NCBI GenBank assembly: GCA_040377825.1
Contig: JBEINZ010000038.1
Span: 1 to 16,437 of the forward strand
Origin: JBEINZ01 sp040377825
Lineage (GTDB): Bacteria > Pseudomonadota > Alphaproteobacteria > Rhizobiales > Ancalomicrobiaceae
DNA: 16,437 nucleotides
Direction: 5' to 3'
The position numbers were made by a program, and so were the translations under genes. Shown piece by piece: positions 7,447 through 14,780 of the stretch (position 1 is its first letter; every line of letters begins with the position of its first letter). The notes beneath the pieces were generated by a model that saw only the letters and a list, made by a program, of their open reading frames with translations, was not told the origin of the DNA and did not search any database.

Positions 7447-7460
7447 TCGATCGCGATCGA
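7447..7460. repeat. 14-bp perfect palindrome upstream of surA
   Basis: TCGATCGCGATCGA is its own reverse complement. It runs directly into the heptamer repeat tract at 7456-7483. It could be an operator-like site, or it could simply reflect expansion of a GATCG-rich sequence. Confidence 0.5.
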
Positions 7461-7483
7461 GCATCGAGCATCGAGCATCGAGC
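7456..7483 (+). repeat. Heptanucleotide tandem repeat, ATCGAGC x4
   Basis: Four perfect head-to-tail copies of ATCGAGC occupy 7456-7483 with no interruption. The next base begins the AGGAGG Shine-Dalgarno of surA at 7484. The tract is non-coding on the + strand. Because it touches the ribosome binding site, a change in copy number would alter the leader but not the Shine-Dalgarno-to-start spacing. Confidence 0.9.
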
Positions 7484-7489
7484 AGGAGG
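7484..7489 (+). promoter_or_regulatory. Shine-Dalgarno of surA
   Basis: AGGAGG lies 11 bases before the ATG at 7501, a slightly long but usable spacing. It supports that start, which also gives a clean signal peptide. Confidence 0.7.
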
Positions 7490-7500
7490 AACCAGAAACT

Positions 7501-8472
7501 ATGCGGCCGTTGACCTTCATCCGGTTTGGTTTCTCCGTTGGACTTGCATGTGGCCTGTTCGGCGCGGGAGCCATGGCGCCGGCCCCAGCGACCGCGCAGT
7601 CCGCGATCAAAGTCGTTGTGAACAGCGAACCCATCACCACAAACGAGATCAATCAGCGTGCTCGCTTCCTCCGGCTCGTAGCGCGGGACATGTCCGGGCC
7701 TGCCCTCGTCAATATGGCGACGGAGGAGTTGATCGAAGAGAAAATGAAGCTGCAGGAAGCCAAACGGCTGAAAATCAACGCCAATGACGCTCAAGTCGAT
7801 CAAGCGTTCGGGGCGATCGCAAGCCGCGTGAAGCTGAGCCCACCTCAACTCGTGGCGGCGCTTGGTCAACAAGGCATCGATCCCGGCACGCTGCGCCAAC
7901 GGCTGAGGACCCAGATCATCTGGCAGCAGATGGTGATCGGTCGATTCCAGCGTTCGGTTTCGATATCCGACAGTCAAGTTGTGGACGCGCTTGAAAAACA
8001 GCAGAAGGACGGCAAGGCGAAGACTGCGTCTGCAACCTCCAACACATCGACCGAATACACCTTGAACCAGATTTTAATGGTTGTACCGGCCAAGAGCCCA
8101 CCCGGATATTTGCAGACGCGCGTGAAAGAGGCGGAAGCGCTGCGCGGGAAGATCAACGGCTGCGAAGGCCTTGTCGATACGGTTAAGGGCATGAAGGAAA
8201 CGCTGGTCAAGAATGTCGGCCGGCGCACCCAGGATGAGCTGCCGGAAGGCTTCCGAACGGTTCTGGATGAAACGCCGGTTGGCAAAGCAACGAAACCCCA
8301 GCAAGGCGGCGTTGGCGTGGAAATGCTGGTCGTTTGCGCAAAGCGCGAGGTTGAGGGCGACTTCACGGTGCGGACCAAGGTCGAGCAGGACCTGCGCGAA
8401 CAGCAAGGTCAGGTCCTCACGCGACAATATATTTCCGAGCTGCGGCGGATTGCCGTCATCGAGTACAAGTGA
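7501..8472 (+). CDS. surA: SurA-like periplasmic chaperone / peptidyl-prolyl isomerase
   Basis: SurA escorts unfolded outer-membrane proteins, LptD among its best known clients, across the periplasm. The 323-residue product has a signal peptide with a hydrophobic core at about 10-25 and probable cleavage near ATAQ (residue 33). A SurA N-terminal helical chaperone domain spans about 36-165 (SEPITTNEINQRARFL, MATEELIEEKMKLQEAKR, IDPGTLRQRLRTQIIW). A single parvulin-like region lies at about 185-283, and a C-terminal helix closes the chaperone domain. E. coli SurA is about 430 residues with two parvulin domains. This shorter one-domain form is what I associate with alphaproteobacteria, and its isomerase region looks divergent, so chaperone activity is safer to infer than catalysis. 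Its position after lptD supports the role. Confidence 0.88.
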   Translation: MRPLTFIRFGFSVGLACGLFGAGAMAPAPATAQSAIKVVVNSEPITTNEINQRARFLRLVARDMSGPALVNMATEELIEEKMKLQEAKRLKINANDAQVDQAFGAIASRVKLSPPQLVAALGQQGIDPGTLRQRLRTQIIWQQMVIGRFQRSVSISDSQVVDALEKQQKDGKAKTASATSNTSTEYTLNQILMVVPAKSPPGYLQTRVKEAEALRGKINGCEGLVDTVKGMKETLVKNVGRRTQDELPEGFRTVLDETPVGKATKPQQGGVGVEMLVVCAKREVEGDFTVRTKVEQDLREQQGQVLTRQYISELRRIAVIEYK

Positions 8473-8499
8473 AGACGCAGCCGAAGTCCACGGACGACG

Positions 8500-9339
8500 A
8501 TGGCCCAAATCGATGATCTGCCACCCTTGCGCGACGTCATTGCCCGTTTCGGGCTCGATGCGCGCAAATCGCTCGGCCAGAACTTCCTGCTCGATTTGAA
8601 CCTCACCTCGCGGATCGCACGATCGGCCGGCCCGCTGGAGGAGGCAACCGTCATTGAAGTCGGTCCCGGCCCCGGCGGCTTGACGCGGGCGATACTCGCG
8701 GCCGGCGCCCGGCACGTTGTCGCAATCGAGCGCGACGATCGTTGCCTTGGCGCGTTATCGGAGATCGCGGCGCATTATCCGGGCCGGCTTCAGGTAATCG
8801 CGGGCGACGCGACCACAACGGACATGGCCGGTCTGGTTGCGGGCGCGAGCGGACCGGTCCGGATCATCGCGAACCTGCCCTACAATGTCGCAACGCCGCT
8901 TCTCGTCGGTTGGCTACGAACGCAGCCGTGGCCGCCGTGGTGGACCTCGGCGACCTTGATGTTCCAGCGGGAAGTGGCCGAACGCATCGTCGCGGAACCG
9001 GGTGGCAAGGATTATGGACGCCTTGGCGTGCTGGCGGGCTGGCGCTCGCAGGCGCGCATCCTGTTCGATGTCGGTCCGCGCGCCTTTGTGCCGCCGCCGA
9101 AGGTGACTTCATCCGTCGTTCATCTATTGCCACGCGCCATACCCTTTGCCGCCGATCCCGACCGGCTCGAACGCGTCGTCGCCGCAGCCTTTGGGCAACG
9201 CCGAAAGATGCTGCGCTCGAGCCTCAAAAGCATGGCGTCCGACGCGGACGCTTGGATCGCCCGCGCCGATTTGGACGCGACGCGGCGCGCGGAGGAAATC
9301 GACGTCGCCGGCTTCGTGAGACTCGCGAATAGCTTGTGA
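8500..9339 (+). CDS. rsmA: 16S rRNA (adenine1518-N6/adenine1519-N6)-dimethyltransferase
   Basis: RsmA (KsgA) dimethylates two adjacent adenines in the 3' terminal hairpin of 16S rRNA during small-subunit maturation; its loss gives kasugamycin resistance. The 279-residue protein has the family hallmark KSLGQNFLLD (about 23-32), SAM-binding motif I EVGPGPGGLT (53-62), the acidic IERDD (76-80) that contacts ribose, GDAT (102-105), and the catalytic NLPY (125-128). The C-terminal VPPPKVTSSVV and RRKMLRSSLK segments are also typical. The ATG at 8500 has only a weak GGA at 8492-8494. It starts 27 bases after the surA stop; the pdxA gene frequently found between these two is absent. Confidence 0.97.
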   Translation: MAQIDDLPPLRDVIARFGLDARKSLGQNFLLDLNLTSRIARSAGPLEEATVIEVGPGPGGLTRAILAAGARHVVAIERDDRCLGALSEIAAHYPGRLQVIAGDATTTDMAGLVAGASGPVRIIANLPYNVATPLLVGWLRTQPWPPWWTSATLMFQREVAERIVAEPGGKDYGRLGVLAGWRSQARILFDVGPRAFVPPPKVTSSVVHLLPRAIPFAADPDRLERVVAAAFGQRRKMLRSSLKSMASDADAWIARADLDATRRAEEIDVAGFVRLANSL

Positions 9340-9428
9340 GTATCCCTCGGCCGAAGGGTCGGCTTGCGGTCGCGGTTTCAGACGCCTAACCTTTCAACGC
9401 AGGAAAATCAGTCCGTTAGGGGAATTGG

Positions 9429-10478
9429 ATGAGGCGTCAGGCGATTGTAGACTATGGGGCGCCGCTGTGCGAGGCAATCGAGCCGATGCCGCAGCCGCGC
9501 GGCAGCGAAGTCTTGTTGCGCGTTCGCCATTGCGGCGTCTGCCATTCGGATTTGCACCTGCTGGAGGGCCATTTCGATCTCGGCGGCGGCAAGACGCTCG
9601 ACGTGCGCGGTGGTCGGGATCTGCCATTCACGCTCGGCCATGAAATCGAGGGCGAAGTCGAGGCGGTTGGCCCGGATTCGGATGGCGCCATCGAAATCGG
9701 CGCGCGATGCGTTGTCTATCCCTGGATCGGCTGTGGCGGCTGCGAGGCCTGCAAGGCCGGTGAGGAACAGCTCTGCAACCGTCCGCGCCAAATCGGCATC
9801 CAAGTCGATGGCGGCTACGCAACGCATGTTATCGTTCCGCATCCGCGCTATCTGTTGGACGCGGATGGTATCCCCGCCGAACGATCCGGTAGCCTGATGT
9901 GCTCCGGACTGACGGCTTACGCGGCTCTGAAGCGGCTCGGCCGGCTTGCAAAACGGGGGCCTGTTTTGCTCATCGGACTGGGCGGCGTCGGCATGATGGG
10001 GCTCGCCTTCGCGCGCGCTCTTTACGGGACCGCGCCGCATGTCGCCGACGTCTCGGCCGAAAAACGCGCTGCCGCGTTGCAGGCTGGAGCAGCGGCGGCT
10101 TGGGATCCGAACGACGCGGCCGATCGCAAAGGGTTCCTGAAAGCAACCGGCGGCGTCTATGGCGTGGTGGACTTCGCGGGCGCGGAAAGCTCTTTTGCCT
10201 TCGCCCAGGCGGCCTTGCGCAAAGGCGGCAAGGTCGTTGTCGCTGGACTGATGGGCGGCTCATTTTCCATGCCGCTACCGTTCCTGCCGATGCGCGCGAT
10301 GGCGATCGAGGGGACCTATGTCGGCACGCTCATGGAAGCCGCGGAAACCATCGCGCTGGTGCGCGAGGGCCATGTGCCGCCGATCCCGATCGAAACCCGC
10401 CCGCTTTCGGAGGCGAATGCCGCGTTGCGGGATTTGAAGGCCGGGCTGGTGATTGGGCGAATTGTGCTGACGCCTTAG
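9429..10478 (+). CDS. Zinc-dependent alcohol dehydrogenase (MDR superfamily)
   Basis: A medium-chain dehydrogenase expected to oxidise an alcohol to an aldehyde or ketone, or the reverse, with a nicotinamide cofactor. The 349-residue protein has a GroES-like N-terminal domain with catalytic-zinc ligands Cys38 (in CGVCHSDLH), His71 (GHE) and probably Cys158 (MCSGLTAY). The four structural-zinc cysteines are at 102, 105, 108 and 116. The Rossmann fold carries GLGGVG at 183-188, followed by an acidic residue at Asp207, which favours NAD(H) over NADP(H). The substrate cannot be named. An AGGGGA lies 4-9 bases before the ATG. It follows ksgA by 89 bases on the same strand and converges on gmk; nothing nearby forms an obvious pathway with it. 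Confidence 0.9.
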   Translation: MRRQAIVDYGAPLCEAIEPMPQPRGSEVLLRVRHCGVCHSDLHLLEGHFDLGGGKTLDVRGGRDLPFTLGHEIEGEVEAVGPDSDGAIEIGARCVVYPWIGCGGCEACKAGEEQLCNRPRQIGIQVDGGYATHVIVPHPRYLLDADGIPAERSGSLMCSGLTAYAALKRLGRLAKRGPVLLIGLGGVGMMGLAFARALYGTAPHVADVSAEKRAAALQAGAAAAWDPNDAADRKGFLKATGGVYGVVDFAGAESSFAFAQAALRKGGKVVVAGLMGGSFSMPLPFLPMRAMAIEGTYVGTLMEAAETIALVREGHVPPIPIETRPLSEANAALRDLKAGLVIGRIVLTP

Positions 10479-10507
10479 CGTTCGCTTAGATTAAAAGGAC
10501 CGGTTCA

Positions 10508-10524
10508 TTGCTCTAGCCGAGCAA
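10508..10524. terminator. Small hairpin at the adh/gmk convergence
   Basis: TTGCTC (10508-10513) and GAGCAA (10519-10524) form a 6-bp stem with a 5-base loop that contains part of the gmk stop codon. For - strand transcripts a short CCTTTT lies about 10 bases beyond the stem. The two genes' stops are only 34 bases apart, so a shared terminator is plausible. The stem is short and the T-run is displaced, so this is weak. Confidence 0.25.
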
Positions 10525-11151
10525 GGTCTCAACGAATGCGCCGAGCCCCGTTCGGCGCTCCCGCTTCAGCCGCTCGCTGCGCAAGATCGCGCTGATGTCG
10601 GCGTGGGCCGCATCGAGATCGTCGTTGACGATGACATAGTCGAACCGACGCCATTCAGCGATCTCGGTTTCAGCGTTTTTCAGCCGCCGCGCGATGACCT
10701 CTGGGCTATCCTCCGCGCGCCTGCGCAGGCGATTGGCAAGTTCGGACATCGATGGCGGGAGAACGAAGACCGTGGCGACATCGAACCCCATCTTTTCCTT
10801 GACCTGCAAGGATCCCTGCCAGTCGATATCGAACAACATGTCCCGCCCGGCCTGCAGCGCCGCCTCGGCTGGCGCTCGCGGCGTGCCGTAGAAATTGCCG
10901 TGCACCTCTGCCCATTCCAAGAGATCGCCGCGATCGCGCAAGGACTCGAATTCGCGCACCGACACAAATCGATAGTGCACCCCCTCCACCTCGCTAGCGC
11001 GCCGCTGACGCGTGGTGACCGAGACCGACAACTCAATCTCCTGCGCGCCAACAAGCAGTCGCGTCAGCGTCGTCTTCCCCGCGCCGGATGGCGAAACGAG
11101 AATGAGGCCAAGGCCGCGGCGGGCGATCGGGATGCGGGGAACAGACGTCAT
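10513..11151 (-). CDS. gmk: Guanylate kinase
   Basis: Converts GMP to GDP using ATP, an essential step in guanine nucleotide supply. The 212-residue protein has a P-loop SPSGAGKTT at about 20-28, the GMP-binding SVTTRQRR and VHYRFVS segments, an EWAEVHGNFYGTP motif and LFDIDWQGSLQVK, followed by the lid region RLRRRAEDSPEVIARRL. All are diagnostic of bacterial Gmk. I chose the ATG at 11151; a TTG at 11157 would add two residues. The start lies 7 bases after the yicC stop, so it is probably translated from the yicC transcript as the last gene of the operon. Confidence 0.97.
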   Translation of the reverse strand: MTSVPRIPIARRGLGLILVSPSGAGKTTLTRLLVGAQEIELSVSVTTRQRRASEVEGVHYRFVSVREFESLRDRGDLLEWAEVHGNFYGTPRAPAEAALQAGRDMLFDIDWQGSLQVKEKMGFDVATVFVLPPSMSELANRLRRRAEDSPEVIARRLKNAETEIAEWRRFDYVIVNDDLDAAHADISAILRSERLKRERRTGLGAFVETLLG

Positions 11152-11158
11152 TACCAAC

Positions 11159-12046
11159 TCACTCGATGTTCTGAATCTGTTCTCGAAGCTGATCGACGAC
11201 GGCCTTCAGGTCCAGACCGATTGCCGTCAAAGCTTTATCGTTGGACTTGGAGCAAAGCGTATTCGTTTCGCGGTTGAATTCTTGGGCAAGAAAGTCCAAG
11301 CGACGACCGACCGGTCCACCGGTATCGAGCAACTGTCGACCTTGCGCAACATGTGTCGTCAGCCGGTCCAACTCTTCACGAATGTCCGCGCGGGTCGCGA
11401 TCATGATCGCTTCCTGGTAAAGCCGCTGCGGGTCGAGCATGGGCGCGCCGTTCAGCAGTTCACGGACCTGATCGGCCAGCCGGTCGCGGATAACCTCCGG
11501 CCGCCGGGCCGGACAGGCCTCGGCGGCGTGGGTAAGCCTTTCAATCTCGTCAAGTTGCGCAAAGAGTACATCGGCCGTCGCGCTCCCCTCAACGGCTCTC
11601 GCCTTTTCCAGATCCGACAAGGCCAGTTCGAGCCCGCCAAGCAAGGCGGCGTCGAGCGTTGCGCGCCTCTCCTCGTCTTCGATCGGATCGCTCGTCTCCA
11701 AGACGCCCTTTAATGCAAGAATCCCGTCGAGGCGGGGCGGCGCCGCGTCGATACGGCCTGCGACATGGCGCATGGCCTCGATCACGGCAGTTAGAACATC
11801 ATCGTTAATCCTGAGGCCGCCGGCAGCGTGCTCGCGGGTGATCGTGAGGTTGAAGCTGCAGCTGCCGCGCGAGAAGCGTTTGCCGGCCCGCTCACGGACG
11901 ACATTCTCGAGGCGTTCAAGACCCGGCGGCAAGCGTAGGCGGATATCGAGACCCTTGCCGTTGACCGAGCGCAGCTCCCAGGTCCACCGCTGGCCAACAC
12001 TAACCCCATCGGATCGGGCAAACCCCGTCATGCTTTGGAGGGCCAT
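11159..12046 (-). CDS. yicC: YicC/YloC family endoribonuclease
   Basis: Members of this family are endoribonucleases; E. coli YicC promotes turnover of the small RNA RyhB. The 295-residue product begins MALQSMTGFARSDG and has the ELRSVNGKGLDIRLRLP segment, both strongly conserved in the YicC N-terminal domain. It ends with a DUF1732-type tail: NRETNTLCSKSND, then KAVVDQLREQIQNIE. The start at 12046 is preceded by GGAG at good spacing. The frame remains open much further upstream, but that extension runs antiparallel-free into the mltG coding end in another frame and looks proline/arginine-rich and non-native. It lies between mltG and gmk on one strand. Confidence 0.94.
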   Translation of the reverse strand: MALQSMTGFARSDGVSVGQRWTWELRSVNGKGLDIRLRLPPGLERLENVVRERAGKRFSRGSCSFNLTITREHAAGGLRINDDVLTAVIEAMRHVAGRIDAAPPRLDGILALKGVLETSDPIEDEERRATLDAALLGGLELALSDLEKARAVEGSATADVLFAQLDEIERLTHAAEACPARRPEVIRDRLADQVRELLNGAPMLDPQRLYQEAIMIATRADIREELDRLTTHVAQGRQLLDTGGPVGRRLDFLAQEFNRETNTLCSKSNDKALTAIGLDLKAVVDQLREQIQNIE

Positions 12047-12125
12047 CGACGTCTCCGAAAGATCAAGCCACGGATTGCGGCTCATTGGCGGGCAGGCACG
12101 AGCGAGCCGTCTTGTTGGTCGCCCG

Positions 12126-13505
12126 TCAATTCGTTCGCGGCGGCTGAGGTGTCGTCGTTTGCCGAGCCGGAGCGGTGGCTCCGGTTGATTTCTGGGTGGT
12201 GGCCGGCTTGGTGTTGGCGGCGGGCCTGCCTTGTTGCGTCGGTGCTGGGGTTGCAACGCTAGCACCGGCGGGTGCGGCGGTGTCGGCCGCGGCCGGCATC
12301 GTCAGGATCGATGACTCCGATGCCTTCCTGCTTTGCTCGATCTGGCGCCAACGCTGCACATTACGCTGGTGCTCCTCGAAAGTCTCGGCGAAGGCATGCC
12401 CCCCGGTCCCATCCGCCACGAAGAATAATTCATTACTCCTGGTTGGGTTCGCCACCGCTTCCATGGCGGCGCGGCCGGGATTGGCAATCGGACCCGGCGG
12501 CAGCCCATTGATCCTGTAGGTGTTGTAGGGGTTTGGCGCGGCAAGATCCGCGCGCGTTAAAGTCCGGCTCTCCGTCCATGCCTTGCCGCCATAAAGCCCG
12601 TAAAGGATTGTCGGATCGGTCTCCAGCCGCATTCCCTTGCGCAGTCGGTTCACGAACACAGCGGCAATCCGCGCGCGCTCCTCGGGCTTGCTGGTTTCCT
12701 TTTCGACGATAGAGGCAAGAATCACGAGCTCTTTCGGCGTCTTGATCGGCAGGTCCTCGCTCCGTTTCGCCCAAGCTTCCGCCAGCCGTTTTTCCTGTGT
12801 CCGTTTCATGAGGTCGATGAGCTGTTCACGCGAATAGCCGCGCGCGAAGCGGTAGGTGTCCGGCGAGAGCGAACCTTCCTCGGGAATAGCGACAATCCGG
12901 CCCTGAAGTTCCGGCTTTTCAACGAGACGTTGGATGATCTGCTCGCTCGTCCATCCTTCGGGGAAGGTAACCGGATGGAGGACCACCTTGCCGTCGACGA
13001 GCTGGTCCGCCACGTCTCGCATGCTCACTTGCGGCTTGAACTCATACTCGCCTGGTTTGAGCAGGCTAGAGGTCCCGGTCAGCCACGCGCCCCAGATGAA
13101 CACCCAGTCGGTCGTGATCACGCCGTTTTTTGCCAGCGTATCGGCAATAGAATCGAGCGACGCCCTCGGCGGAATCTGAACAACTTTCACTTCGGCAAGC
13201 GGTCCAGATCGCTCATACTCAATCTTGCCGGCGTATACGGCGGCGCCAAAAACCAAAGCCGCCAATGTGGCGACCGTGAAGCAACCGCTCAGGAAAACCA
13301 CCAGGGAATTGCGGGCAGCCTTCGATCGGGCGCGACGAGCACGCGCCGGCGAGAGTGGCGGCGGCGGAACTTCACCCGGAAGCAACGCCTGACGCGACGA
13401 TCGCGGCACGGCGCGCGCGGAAATCTGCTCGGTGCGGTCCGCGACCAGACCGGGACCCGAAGGTGCGGGTTCGTCTCTGTTCGGCTCCGTTTCGGCAGTC
13501 GTCAT
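12126..13505 (-). CDS. mltG: Endolytic murein transglycosylase MltG
   Basis: MltG is an inner-membrane lytic transglycosylase that cleaves nascent peptidoglycan strands and is thought to terminate glycan elongation. The 459-residue form has a proline-rich cytoplasmic N-terminus (1-65), one membrane helix at about 66-92, a LysM-like region, and the YceG domain. The catalytic glutamate is Glu268 in ASIVEKET, followed by FVNRLRKGMRLETDPTILYG, NTYRINGLPPGPIANPG and FFVADGTGGHAF, all family hallmarks. The final roughly 57 residues are a low-complexity Ala/Pro/Thr/Gln tail. I placed the start at the ATG at 13505 (MTTAETEP); the frame stays open to an ATG at 13664, which would add 53 residues. Homologues usually lie directly downstream of fabF, but here an LLM oxidoreductase intervenes. 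Confidence 0.94.
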   Translation of the reverse strand: MTTAETEPNRDEPAPSGPGLVADRTEQISARAVPRSSRQALLPGEVPPPPLSPARARRARSKAARNSLVVFLSGCFTVATLAALVFGAAVYAGKIEYERSGPLAEVKVVQIPPRASLDSIADTLAKNGVITTDWVFIWGAWLTGTSSLLKPGEYEFKPQVSMRDVADQLVDGKVVLHPVTFPEGWTSEQIIQRLVEKPELQGRIVAIPEEGSLSPDTYRFARGYSREQLIDLMKRTQEKRLAEAWAKRSEDLPIKTPKELVILASIVEKETSKPEERARIAAVFVNRLRKGMRLETDPTILYGLYGGKAWTESRTLTRADLAAPNPYNTYRINGLPPGPIANPGRAAMEAVANPTRSNELFFVADGTGGHAFAETFEEHQRNVQRWRQIEQSRKASESSILTMPAAADTAAPAGASVATPAPTQQGRPAANTKPATTQKSTGATAPARQTTTPQPPRTN

Positions 13506-13667
13506 CGTGACCCAAGACCCTTTGTCGTCACCGACAACAACTTCGCGACCATGTGCGGTCACATTATGGCGAATGGCAGGCACCACGGAATCGAAGGCCC
13601 GAACAATTCGGACTTTAGCCGCGAACCTCAGCAAAAAGCCAGTCTTCCCCGCCGCCTCAGCCATAAC

Positions 13668-14735
13668 TCAGCTTACAAATCGTGACAACAACGCCTCCCC
13701 GTTTGCAACGGCGAGCCCTTCGCGAACGAGCGGCACCACCTCGGTCGCAAACAACTCGAGCGCGCGCAAAACCTTGTCATGAGCGATCGCGCCGACGGTG
13801 AATTGCATCACAAACCGGTCCATTTGGAAGATCCGGCGCAAGAAAAGGATCTTGTCCGCGACTTCTCGCGGACCGCCAACGAAGAGCGAGCCACGTGGGC
13901 CGAGTGATGCTTCGTATTGGCCCCGGGTTGGAGGCGGCCAGCCGCGCTCACGGCCGATACGACCCATCGTCTCCGAATAGGCCGGCCAAACGATCTCGGC
14001 CGCTGCTGTCGCGGTGTCGGCGACGAAACCGTGAACATTAATGGCCACCTGAAGCCGCGACTCCGGTTGCCCGGCGAGTCGGGCCGATTCCCGGTAAAGA
14101 TCGATGAGCGGCTTAAACCGTTCGGGCATTCCGCCGATTATGGCGAGCGCGAGCGGCAGTCCCAGAGTGCCGGCGCGAACAGCCGATTCGGGCGTACCTC
14201 CGATCGCGATCCAAATCGGCAGGTCGTCGCGCGTTCGTGGATAGACACCGCGATCCGAAATGGCCGCGCGGTGGCCACCGCGCCATGTCACGCGCTCACG
14301 GGCACGGATTTCGAGCAGCAGCTCGAGGTTCTCGCTGAAGAGCGAGTCGTAGTCGGACAGATCTTGTCCGAAAAGCGGGAAAGACTCGATAAACGATCCC
14401 CGCCCGACAATGATCTCGGCGCGGCCCTTTGTCATCAGATCGAGGGTCGCGAAATCCTGGTAGACGCGGACCGGGTCGGCGGAGGACAGCACGGTCACGG
14501 CGCTGCCGAGCTTGATCCGGCTGGTTCTTGCCCCAGCGGCGGCGAGGATCACTGCTGGCGAGGACGCCGCGAAGTCGGGCCGGTGATGTTCGCCGACGCC
14601 AAACACATCGAGACCGAGCCGATCGCTCACCTCGATTTCTTCCAACAAGTTGCGAAGCCGGACGCCAGGGTCGACCGCGAGCCCTGTTTGCGGATCACGC
14701 GGCGTCTCGGCGAAGGAATAGACCCCGAAATCCAT
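13668..14735 (-). CDS. LLM class flavin-dependent oxidoreductase (bacterial luciferase-like)
   Basis: A TIM-barrel enzyme of the bacterial luciferase superfamily, expected to use FMNH2 or F420H2 with an unknown organic substrate. The 355-residue product begins MDFGVYSFAETPRD. It shows GLDVFGVGEHHRPDFAASSP (about 41-60), a SRIKLGSAVTVLSSADPVRVYQ strand, the GRAEIIVGRGSF motif near 104-115 and LPIWIAIGGTPESAVRA. This pattern resembles the Atu2307-type subgroup of LLM oxidoreductases as I recall it. The ATG at 14735 has a GGGGAG seven bases upstream; a TTG at 14765 is less likely. It lies between fabF and mltG on the same strand, 42 bases after fabF, so it is probably co-transcribed, although it has no known role in lipid or wall synthesis. 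Confidence 0.9.
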   Translation of the reverse strand: MDFGVYSFAETPRDPQTGLAVDPGVRLRNLLEEIEVSDRLGLDVFGVGEHHRPDFAASSPAVILAAAGARTSRIKLGSAVTVLSSADPVRVYQDFATLDLMTKGRAEIIVGRGSFIESFPLFGQDLSDYDSLFSENLELLLEIRARERVTWRGGHRAAISDRGVYPRTRDDLPIWIAIGGTPESAVRAGTLGLPLALAIIGGMPERFKPLIDLYRESARLAGQPESRLQVAINVHGFVADTATAAAEIVWPAYSETMGRIGRERGWPPPTRGQYEASLGPRGSLFVGGPREVADKILFLRRIFQMDRFVMQFTVGAIAHDKVLRALELFATEVVPLVREGLAVANGEALLSRFVS

Positions 14736-14750
14736 GGCCGCGCTCCCCGC

Positions 14751-14780
14751 TAGAGCATCTCCCAATCGGAACGGGCTCTA
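14751..14780. repeat. Imperfect palindrome at the fabF/LLM junction
   Basis: TAGAGC (14751-14756) and GCTCTA (14775-14780) are 6-bp inverted arms, with CCC and GGG forming a possible inner stem. The distal arm contains the fabF stop codon. TAGAGC-type palindromes are common as dispersed intergenic repeats in alphaproteobacteria, which I recall but cannot check here. It could also slow or partly terminate read-through into the oxidoreductase gene. Confidence 0.4.

Noticed and set aside
7402..7977. 191-codon - strand open frame crossing the surA start and the heptamer tract
   Set aside because: It translates the heptamer as a LDARCSM-type repeat and the rest is antisense to surA; no ribosome binding site or domain was seen.
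12047..12265. 73-codon N-terminal extension of yicC
   Set aside because: It overlaps the mltG 3' end out of frame, is Pro/Arg-rich, and the conserved YicC N-terminus begins exactly at 12046 with a good Shine-Dalgarno.
13917..14753. 278-codon + strand open frame opposite the LLM oxidoreductase
   Set aside because: It is an antisense shadow of a complete luciferase-like gene, with no domain features.
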